Shown here: piece by piece, positions 1-6,900 of the stretch
Layout: every line of letters begins with the position of its first letter
Numbering within the stretch: the first letter of the stretch is position 1
DNA from: an uncultured Lachnospiraceae bacterium
GTDB taxonomy: Bacteria; Bacillota; Clostridia; Lachnospirales; Lachnospiraceae
Assembly (NCBI GenBank): GCA_945643825.1
Contig: CALZEZ010000061.1
Coordinates: 1-7,512, forward strand
Reading direction: 5' to 3'
Length of the DNA stretch: 7,512 bases
Position numbers and translations under genes: made by a program
Notes under the pieces: generated by a model
What the model was told of the DNA's origin: nothing
Database searches by the model: none
What the model saw: the letters and a program-made list of their open reading frames with translations, nothing else

Positions 1-544
1 GGCCAAACTCAATCTTGAAGTCAATCAGCTTGATGCCTGCCTGTAAGAAATACTCCTTCAAAACGTCATTTACCTTAAATGCATACTTCTTGATTGTCTC
101 AATCTCTTCCCAGGTAGCAAGTCCAAGTGCTACAGCGAAGTAATCGTTGATGAGCGGATCGCCAAGTTCATCGTTCTTGTAGGAGAACTCAATTGTCGGC
201 TCCTTGAACGGGGTTCCCTCCTCGACACCAAGTCTCTTAGAAAAGCTTCCTGCTGCCACATTACGGATAATTACCTCAAGAGGTACAATCTCCACCTTCT
301 TTACAGCCGTTTCTCTATCACTCAGCTCCTCAATAAAATGAGTTGGCACACCTTGTTTCTCAAGAATCTGAAATACATGGTTCGTCATGCGGTTGTTAAT
401 CACACCCTTGCCCATGATTGTTCCTTTTTTGACTCCGTTGAATGCAGTCGCATCATCTTTATAATCCACGATAAGTACGTCTGGATCCTCAGTCTTAAAT
501 ACTTTCTTTGCCTTTCCTTCATAAAGCTGTTCCAACTTTTGCAT
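1..544 (-). CDS. purC: Phosphoribosylaminoimidazole-succinocarboxamide synthase (SAICAR synthase), 3' end cut by window edge
   Basis: This enzyme joins aspartate to CAIR using ATP to make SAICAR, a cytoplasmic step of de novo purine synthesis. The 181 codons visible from ATG at 544 begin MQKLEQLYEGKAKKVF, which carries the YEGKAK nucleotide-binding start typical of PurC. Residues 86-100 (IVPLEVIIRNVAAGS) match SAICAR synthase signature 1. Residues 173-181 (LIDFKIEFG) match signature 2 and fall at the window edge. The DPLINDYFAVALGLAT stretch at 129-144 is also characteristic. Bacterial PurC is usually about 235-240 residues, so roughly 55-60 residues lie outside the window. The start is set by AGGA at 554-551, six bases before ATG, with a second AAGGA at 560-556. 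It follows a four-gene operon on the same strand after an 85-bp gap with its own candidate promoter. No frameshift or missing key residue is seen. Confidence 0.97.
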   Translation of the reverse strand, partial: MQKLEQLYEGKAKKVFKTEDPDVLIVDYKDDATAFNGVKKGTIMGKGVINNRMTNHVFQILEKQGVPTHFIEELSDRETAVKKVEIVPLEVIIRNVAAGSFSKRLGVEEGTPFKEPTIEFSYKNDELGDPLINDYFAVALGLATWEEIETIKKYAFKVNDVLKEYFLQAGIKLIDFKIEFG

Positions 545-579
545 GGTTTATCCTATCCTTTCTTTCAACCGGTTTATCC
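545..579 (-). repeat. 9-bp direct repeat in the purC leader
   Basis: GGATAAACC (minus strand) occurs twice in the same orientation, at 579-571 and 553-545, with start-to-start spacing of 26 bp. The downstream copy overlaps the purC Shine-Dalgarno region and abuts the start codon. The upstream copy runs into a small palindrome, AACCGGTT (573-566). Such an arrangement could be an operator or RNA-binding site controlling purC translation, but 9 bp is short enough to arise by chance and no known binding protein is suggested. Confidence 0.35.
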
Positions 580-600
580 CGGATTATTTACATCGCTCTT

Positions 601-629
601 AGTATATATCAATCCCGTACCAATTTCTA
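601..629 (-). promoter_or_regulatory. Candidate sigma-A promoter for purC
   Basis: On the minus strand a -35-like TAGAAA (629-624, 4 of 6 matches to TTGACA) is followed by a 17-bp spacer and a -10-like TATACT (606-601, 5 of 6 matches to TATAAT). Transcription would start near 594, giving a leader of about 50 nt before the purC ATG. The -35 begins immediately after the stop codon of the preceding gene. The -10 and spacing are good but the -35 is weak, so this is a plausible rather than proven promoter. No rho-independent terminator, purine riboswitch fold or Bacillus-type PurR box was recognised in the gap. Confidence 0.4.
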
Positions 630-1793
630 CTATATTTTGCCGGAGACCTTCTGAAGAATATCCTTTGCATCCTGTGGATAGTCATTGGCGATCTGCTTGA
701 TAATATTCTGTGCCTTCTGTGCCAATTCCCGATTGTATTCTAACTGTTTTCGAAGCGATTGTCTACGGCTGATAAGAGAATGCCTCACCTCAACCATTTC
801 CTTCTTATTCACCAACGCCATCACCTGACTGGGCCAGATCTCGGGAATCTTAATCTGATACTGCCGTAGCGTGCGGAGTAAATCCTGATTGCAGAAACGA
901 AGCTCCTCCTCCGTCTCTTCCTGAATCTGCCTAAGCTCCTTCTCTTCGAGGTACTGCTCCCACATACGGTTCAGCGTTTCCGCGCGATCCACCCCATACT
1001 TCAGCTTCAGGTAATCTAACAGATTGGTGTTATTTACGTAACGGATTTTGACCTTGTTCTGCAACAAAATCAATCGATTTATGGTTCTTCCTGTCTTTTC
1101 ATACTCTGCCTTGGCATCCACATGTTTCACATAGATCACTGTAATCGCAATGGCGGCCGCTGCAGCTGTAAGCAGATATCCAATCTGTGTGTCCATATCG
1201 AAGCCAAACTGCAAAACCGCTAACATAAGCACACACATGGCAACCGCAACCAGACAGATTATGGCCATTCCTCTTGTATTCGTTATCGTAGCTGCCCATT
1301 GTCTCTGCCTGAATTCACAGGCGTGCTTCTCCCCATCCAGTCTTCGTAGATCCTGTTTGACCTTCTCCTGATAGGTCTCTGCATCCCTAAGCTTCCGGTA
1401 GCCCTCCTGCACTTCCTCTTCAAGTCCCTGCATCCGACGATAATCACTCTCCTTCATCCGGTCCTGCCTGGACTGATAAGAATCCTTGCTCATCGAAAGC
1501 TGGAGAATCTTTGCTGCCTGTTCACGGATTTCCTGCATATTGGGCTCAGGAAGCGCCTCCAGTTCCTCCATATCCGTCAGATAGGTTGTAACGGTTTCAT
1601 ACTCTCTCGTCAACGAATCAATATTGTCAACGGCCTCCGAAATCTGCTCAATGCAGGTGTCTACATACTGATTTCTCGCAACCGGATCCTTAACATTGAC
1701 AATCTGACTCTCGAAGGAGCCATCCTCCCCGTTGCTTATCTGCTCCTCGTATTGATTTTTCTTCCCATAGATTAATCTTCTAAAAAAGCCCAT
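630..1793 (-). CDS. Coiled-coil membrane protein with central two-helix hairpin, unknown function
   Basis: I do not recognise a named family for this 387-residue protein. A basic N-terminus (MGFFRRLIYGKK) precedes a charged, mostly helical region with heptad-like stretches at about 40-80 and 85-165. Two hydrophobic segments follow, at about 176-198 and 204-222 (the second an alanine-rich LLTAAAAAIAITVIYV), joined by a short FDMDTQ loop. A second long charged helical region fills about 225-387. There is no signal peptide. Both soluble arms should lie on the same side of the membrane, most likely in the cytoplasm given the basic residues at the N-terminus and after the second helix. It is the last gene of the four-gene operon. 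Its ATG is only 3 bp after the TPR gene's stop, and its ribosome binding site (AGGGA, 1804-1800) lies within that gene's last codons, so translation is probably coupled. It ends with two consecutive in-frame TAG stops. Inferred role: membrane anchor for the upstream soluble proteins. Confidence 0.9.
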   Translation of the reverse strand: MGFFRRLIYGKKNQYEEQISNGEDGSFESQIVNVKDPVARNQYVDTCIEQISEAVDNIDSLTREYETVTTYLTDMEELEALPEPNMQEIREQAAKILQLSMSKDSYQSRQDRMKESDYRRMQGLEEEVQEGYRKLRDAETYQEKVKQDLRRLDGEKHACEFRQRQWAATITNTRGMAIICLVAVAMCVLMLAVLQFGFDMDTQIGYLLTAAAAAIAITVIYVKHVDAKAEYEKTGRTINRLILLQNKVKIRYVNNTNLLDYLKLKYGVDRAETLNRMWEQYLEEKELRQIQEETEEELRFCNQDLLRTLRQYQIKIPEIWPSQVMALVNKKEMVEVRHSLISRRQSLRKQLEYNRELAQKAQNIIKQIANDYPQDAKDILQKVSGKI

Positions 1794-1804
1794 TCTCTAT
1801 CCCT
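1794..1804 (-). promoter_or_regulatory. Weak ribosome binding site inside the end of the TPR gene
   Basis: AGGGA (1804-1800) spans the final CAG-GGA codons and the first base of the TAG stop of the TPR gene, six bases before the ATG at 1793. It is weaker than the two upstream sites, and the stop-to-start distance is only 3 bp. The membrane protein is therefore probably made mainly by ribosomes that have just finished the TPR protein. Confidence 0.65.
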
Positions 1805-2645
1805 GCATAAGACTCCGATAGTGATCCTTCAGCTGCCTTGTCACCTTTCCGGCCTCCTCGACAAAACGCAGATTGCCGTCCGCAGCACGAACCATACGAA
1901 GAGCCATGACGCCCTTCATCGCTTCACTATCCTGCCATTTCTCTTTCACGTTGCCTATTCTCTTCTCTGCAAGCAATGAGTAGCGATATGCCTCCTCATG
2001 CTCTGCAATAAACGCAAGATATTCCTCCTCTGATTTATTCATCCTGAGTGCCAGCAGATATTCCACGTAGGACTCCTCGCTTCCACCAATCTGATATGCC
2101 AGATAAAACTCCTGCGAGGCCTCCTCAAACAAAAACATCTGTGTTAAAAGCACGCCCTTGTTATGATGCACCTTTGCCAGTGTCTCTCTGTCTCCTGCCG
2201 TTCCGTTCTGGTATGGAATCTCATCCTCCAGCCGTTCATATTCCTGCAGAGCCTGCCTGATTTTTCCCTGCTTGAGGAAATGATCTGCTCTTACTCTCCT
2301 CTTCTCATAAACATCCAGGCTCGCTCCCTCAGACAGAATCCTCTTTGTCTCCTGTATCACTTCCTCAGAAAAGAACCCGACATATTCAAGAATCGTTCCG
2401 ACAAAGACACTCTCAGACACCTGCCTGTTCACCTGCTCGAACAGCTCTCCTGCAAGCTCCTTTAGTCCGCACTCCTTCTCAATCCACAAGACTAACTCTC
2501 TGCTCACAATGGAGTGGTCAAGCAGATAGGCATTCTTTGTCAGAATATAACAAAGCTCCTCCATGCAGTATGCCTGTAAACCAATTCTTTGAAAAACAAA
2601 CGGATTGTCCGCATAGCTTCCAACACAGACATAGCAATTACGCAT
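1797..2645 (-). CDS. TPR-like helical protein, unknown function
   Basis: This 282-residue soluble protein has no signal peptide or membrane segment. Residues 1-105 form a distinctive N-terminal region starting MRNCYVCVGSYADNPF, with the helical stretch EELCYILTKNAYLLD at 29-43. Residues 117-140 (RADHFLKQGKIRQALQEYERLEDE) and 156-186 (LAKVHHNKGVLLTQMFLFEEASQEFYLAYQI) look like TPR helix pairs with the usual small and aromatic residues. The remainder is helical and charged. TPR proteins normally serve as protein-protein adaptors, so a scaffold or co-chaperone-like role beside the Hsp70-like gene is reasonable inference only. I recall similar hypothetical proteins in Lachnospiraceae. The start at 2645 is fixed by AGGAGG (2658-2653) seven bases upstream, in the 14-bp gap after the Hsp70-like gene. 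The stop lies 3 bp before the next gene. Five cysteines (C4, C7, C27, C32, C59) cluster in the N-terminal region. Confidence 0.9.
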   Translation of the reverse strand: MRNCYVCVGSYADNPFVFQRIGLQAYCMEELCYILTKNAYLLDHSIVSRELVLWIEKECGLKELAGELFEQVNRQVSESVFVGTILEYVGFFSEEVIQETKRILSEGASLDVYEKRRVRADHFLKQGKIRQALQEYERLEDEIPYQNGTAGDRETLAKVHHNKGVLLTQMFLFEEASQEFYLAYQIGGSEESYVEYLLALRMNKSEEEYLAFIAEHEEAYRYSLLAEKRIGNVKEKWQDSEAMKGVMALRMVRAADGNLRFVEEAGKVTRQLKDHYRSLMQG

Positions 2646-2659
2646 GTCCTCACCTCCTG
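2646..2659 (-). promoter_or_regulatory. Strong ribosome binding site of the TPR gene
   Basis: The whole 14-bp gap between the Hsp70-like stop and the TPR ATG is taken up by CAGGAGGTGAGGAC. AGGAGGTG is a near-complete match to the 16S rRNA 3' end, and AGGAGG sits seven bases before ATG. This fixes the start at 2645 and leaves no room for a promoter or terminator. Confidence 0.85.
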
Positions 2660-3967
2660 TTACTCAAATTCCTTTGTCCACGTAAGACCGGAGGAAGGGA
2701 AAAGCTGTCCAAATCCCAAATCCTCCACTCTGACCCTGACCTTTTTCTCCGTCACCATCTGTATCGACAGATAAATCCGCGTAGTGTGTGGTTCTCTGAT
2801 TGGAAGCCCTTCTAACTCCATCTCCACCTCACGAACATCACGTCCTGTCAATGGGGTTATCAGGAAGGATATCTTGTTGCCAACTCCCAGATATACCTCA
2901 CACTCCTTGGCCGCCTCAAACCAGTTTACGCCGGCATCTAACAGTGCCAGATAGGATTCCTGTCCCTGCCTGTATACCTTCATTCCTACATTGGACTTTA
3001 ACTTCTCATTTCCCAGAAAAACATACCGTTTTCCAAGCTCGCTTCCTGCAATCTTCTCAAAAACACCATAACAGGCTCCCTTACTGTAGAGATTGTTTCC
3101 CTGAAAAGCTCTGCGGTTATGGCAAAGCAGCTTCAGGGAGGTCTTTTCCCACTCTCCATCAAAGCCGTCTCCAATCAGATACGCTGCCGAAATGGAATAC
3201 TCCTCCGTGCCCTGCTTGATGATCTGGTAAAACTGATGATCCATTGCCTCCTTCAGTTCTTCCTTCAACGCTTCATCCGATGCAAATGCACCCTTTTTGA
3301 AACCCGGGTATTCCTGTGCATCGATATAGGCCACAATCGGCGTTGTCCTGCGATTTCGCTCCATCCGGTAGCTGATCAGATATGGTCCCGTAAAATCATA
3401 CAAAATCACATCCTGTCCCCAAAGCTCCTCCGGCTGATAAATCATATAATAATAGAAGCTTTCCATGTGGCTTTGGAAGAAAAACTTCTTCGTGTCAAGC
3501 TGCAGTGCAGATACGACCTCTCCCAAAACCTCTATCATTCGATAGCTCATATCTGCGGTCGTCACCATATAGGCCGCCACCTTCTCTGTTGCCACTTCCA
3601 TGTTGATAAGTGACAGGGCGCGCCTGATAAATAAAGCTAAAAGACGTACCGGGTCAAACTCCTCATTCTCTACGATTACCGGTTCTCCCTTTTCTGCAAG
3701 CTGCACCAGATTCTTTACAATTGTCCCTTCGTTCGTTTCCCCGTTTCGAAGAGCATCCTTGCCATAGAACCACTGGTTTACCTCCTTGCGCTTACACAGA
3801 ACCGTCGGTATATTGTAAACCTCCTGCCCGGACACAGTCGACACCGTTGTCGGTCCCTGCGAGCCGAGCTTCCAGTAGCTGATCTGGGAGTAGGTATCTC
3901 CTAAGTCGAACCCAACTACATACTGACCTGTTAATCTCTTATCCGTCGTGTTTCTGTCCAGAAACAT
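2660..3967 (-). CDS. Hsp70/actin-fold protein with degenerate ATPase motifs (DUF5716-like)
   Basis: The 435-residue product shares the order of Hsp70 landmarks. A phosphate-1 loop (GFDLGDTYS, 19-27) aligns with DnaK GIDLGTTNS. NIPTVL (52-57) aligns with the TPS strand, K85 sits near the DnaK K70 position, and VTTADMSYR (135-143) aligns with VPAYFND. The connect-1 helix is at 161-176 (KFFFQSHMESFYYYMI), phosphate-2 at 187-200 (VILYDFTGPYLISY), the adenosine segment at 262-273 (AYLIGDGFDGEW) and SKGACYG at 295-301. The phosphate-2 loop lacks the GGGT core and connect-1 lacks the NEP glutamate, so hydrolysis may be weak or lost. Residues 325-435 are beta-rich and resemble an Hsp70 substrate-binding beta domain (NVGM, ELEGLP) without the helical lid. 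The family label DUF5716 is from memory. The start at 3967 follows AAGGAGG at 3979-3973, and an upstream in-frame ATG at 4006 is rejected. It lies 10 bp after the large gene and 14 bp before the TPR gene. Cytoplasmic, with no membrane segment. Confidence 0.9.
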   Translation of the reverse strand: MFLDRNTTDKRLTGQYVVGFDLGDTYSQISYWKLGSQGPTTVSTVSGQEVYNIPTVLCKRKEVNQWFYGKDALRNGETNEGTIVKNLVQLAEKGEPVIVENEEFDPVRLLALFIRRALSLINMEVATEKVAAYMVTTADMSYRMIEVLGEVVSALQLDTKKFFFQSHMESFYYYMIYQPEELWGQDVILYDFTGPYLISYRMERNRRTTPIVAYIDAQEYPGFKKGAFASDEALKEELKEAMDHQFYQIIKQGTEEYSISAAYLIGDGFDGEWEKTSLKLLCHNRRAFQGNNLYSKGACYGVFEKIAGSELGKRYVFLGNEKLKSNVGMKVYRQGQESYLALLDAGVNWFEAAKECEVYLGVGNKISFLITPLTGRDVREVEMELEGLPIREPHTTRIYLSIQMVTEKKVRVRVEDLGFGQLFPSSGLTWTKEFE

Positions 3968-3980
3968 AACAACCTCCTTA
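3968..3980 (-). promoter_or_regulatory. Ribosome binding site overlapping the upstream stop codon
   Basis: The stop TAA of the large gene (3980-3978) is the first part of TAAGGAGG, whose AAGGAGG (3979-3973) is a perfect Shine-Dalgarno sequence five bases before the ATG at 3967. Terminating ribosomes would be positioned directly for re-initiation, which argues for coupled translation of the two proteins. It also decides the start of the Hsp70-like gene in favour of 3967. Confidence 0.85.
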
Positions 3981-6900
3981 CAGCAGCCGGAACAGATAAT
4001 CTGCATAATAATCGGCCTGATAGTATTCCTCCAGCATAGTATCCAGGGTACTGTAATCTTCCAAAGTCTGACTGATCACCAGATCGTTAATACGACTGAA
4101 TCTACTTTCCAGAATCTCCTTACCGATATCATTCTTGCGTATCGTCGCACTTTCCGTCAGCTGTTCCTCGCCATCCCGTTCCTCAATAATATAGTATTGA
4201 AGTGTCTCGCCAAAGAACAATACGAATTCCTTCGAGCAAACTCCCTCAAATACATCCGTCATCTCTTCGGTGATATATTCTGCCTCCTGCTCACTATCCT
4301 TTTCCACCAGATAGTGGATATGAACTCTGCTACCCGGATGCGCCCGATACTCAATAATTGTACGGTCGTAGAAATGTCTGACTGCCGGAATCAAATCCTG
4401 GTATTCGCGGTAGAGTGGCAGAAGCTTGCCTTCCCCCACCAGTTCCCCAACAAATTCCTTTAAGGTCTCCGCATGCAGCGTCGCCTGCTCTTTTCCCTCT
4501 GCTGCAAAGTATTTGACAAAAGCAAGCTTGCAGACCTTCTGTACCATACCGTTTTCCCGGAATATCTGTTCAATCTGTTCAAAGAGAAATGCCGGCATAA
4601 CTTTCTCTTTTACAAAATAATCATACGAGCTCTGGATGACAAATGCCTCGCGAAGCATAGGATCATAATCTCCCGATACATAATCAGTAAACAGCTCCTG
4701 CCGCTCACCCACATAGGCACCGGTATATAACACCTGCTCCAAAAGACGATGCTCCAGCGCATGGCAGTCAAGCTCCCGCTCGCGTCCCTTCTTCCAGATA
4801 TCCCGCAGCTTTTTCGCAAGTCCCTGATACTGTACCATCAGGTATTCTAATATCTGCTTATCAACCTTGCCATGCTCAAGTGCAACCATGCAAAGCTGTG
4901 TCATCTCCGGTGTGGGTGTAAAATTCTCCCGCTCCAAAAGACGGCTGCAAAGCCGCATCAACGATTTACTATCAACACATTCCGGTCCAAATCTGCAAAC
5001 CCACTCATATGCTTTATCAAAATTTCCTCGCAGGATCAGATATTGCAGTGCCTGCGCGCGATCTCTCGCATGAAGTCTTGTCATGTCAAGACCATCCAGC
5101 ACCTGATCTAACTCACGCATCCGGTCTGTCTCATACAAAAAGCCAAGCAGTCTCTGGCAGATCTGCGCACGATAATCAGCATCCAGCGCTTCATCTGTTA
5201 CAACCTTCTGATAAAAAATCAGATTATCCTCATTGGGTGCTAAGAAGCTGCGGCTGCTCTCACACATATAGACTGCAAATCCGGTCGATTCTCTGACAAA
5301 TGGAGCAACAAACTTCGCAAATTTTCCCGGGATCATCAGCTTCTCAATATTATAGTTCACGCTACCACAGAAACGATTATGCTCATCATCCTCAAACAGC
5401 ACCGTATAATCCGACGTATAAATCGGGACAGCAGCATGCCCATGCTGCAACGGATAGGCTGTCTCCTTTGCATCCTGCGCATGTATCACCACAATCTGTC
5501 TGAGCTTCTCATACTCGGTTGTAAACAGATTCATAAACAGAAGCCTCGAAAAAGCCTCCGCATTCTCATTGTGAATCATCTGTGGTATCAAAATACTTGA
5601 ATACAGATAAGCCAGGTCGCGATTGATATGTCCTGCGTCAATCTGCTCCAAAACAAAACGCTCCATCTGTTCCCTGTAATTGGCATAAATCTCCGGATAC
5701 CGATCTCTGTTTTTCACAACATGTGCATAGAGTCTGGCATTTTTCTCATAGGTCAGCTCATTCTGATAGGCAAAGTACATCATTACCATACGTGGAATCT
5801 CTGCCTCATCCGCCAGATCCATGGACAGCATATAATATTCATATAACCGGGTCACGCGAACCTCGCTCTCCACTCCGAGCTTATACCACCGGAAGTATTT
5901 CGGAGAGACCAGATTTCCTTTAATCAAATAACTGCAAATCGTCTGCAATGCGTCATTTCCCGGTCTGCACTCGTAGCATCCCTCCAAGATACGCAGCACC
6001 AGCGGACGAAACTCCTTCATCTGACCCGCCACAGAGAGAATCTGACGTACCAGATCCTCCTTTAGCACGCCCTTCCTCACGCCGTAGCAAAGCACATGCT
6101 GCTCAAAAGCCCCCAGCTTGGTAAGAAGTGCCGGATTTTGCTGCAGCAGAACGATTGCCTCGATATAAAGAACCGGACTGTTACAGCCTCTTTCAAACTG
6201 TTCCTCTAAAAAAAGCCACTTCTTGGCAGAGCTCTTACAGTAGTTCTCCGACAGATACAGCATCAGCCATGCGATACGCCAGTTTTCTCGATATTGCTCA
6301 AAAATGCCCTCTACCTCATGCGCGATCTGATCCACATAGGCTTCCTCTCGGCTATTTAAGGAGTTCAGATACAGGTAATAACAGGCAATCTCGGGTTTCA
6401 CCTGCCTGCCCTCGAGCTGTCGCCCGATTCTATCCAAAATCCATTTTGCCTCATTAAAGCGCTCCTGCGTAATCAGAAGCTGCGCCTCAAAGAGCTTGAT
6501 TACCTCAGCATCCTCGCCATATTCCTCAAGCTTCTCCACTAATTTTCCGGTCTCCGTCAGCCAGACATTTGTTCCTATCTTCCTCAATCGAAACTTCTCA
6601 TAGAAATTCATCAGCTCATAGAGATTATACGAATACATTTGGTGACGCAGAAGAATATCCCGATCCTTCTGCTCTACATAAACCTCCACCATGACCTCGT
6701 GGACACAGTACGAATTATAAATCCGTATCTTCGTATAATTCTTTCCTGCATGGAGCTTTGCACTGTCAATATAGAAGTCCAAATAGCAGTAGTTGCCAAG
6801 AAAATCATTCTCCGTGAGTGTTTCCTTCTCCAGCTGAACAAACTCGCCTTCGCACTCTGCCTTCAGATAAGTATATCCCCATCCATTTCTTGTAATCTGT

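Noticed and set aside
566..583. Possible terminator hairpin from the CCGG repeats and AACCGGTT palindrome upstream of purC
   Set aside because: The stem is only about four base pairs and no run of T follows on the minus strand, so it does not qualify as an intrinsic terminator.
338..700. Plus-strand open frame of 120 codons across purC
   Set aside because: It lies antisense to clear purC coding sequence with both SAICAR synthase signatures. Its translation has no family resemblance.
3968..4006. Upstream in-frame ATG at 4006 giving the Hsp70-like protein 13 extra residues (MQIICSGCCKEVV)
   Set aside because: It would overlap the end of the giant gene, and those residues are just the re-framed ribosome binding site and the preceding gene's last codons. 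The ATG at 3967 has a perfect AAGGAGG five bases upstream.
3119..4463. Longer plus-strand open frames opposite the Hsp70-like and giant genes (for example 3119-3613 and 3948-4463)
   Set aside because: They are antisense shadows of well-supported minus-strand genes, with low-complexity or unrecognisable products and no strong ribosome binding site noted.
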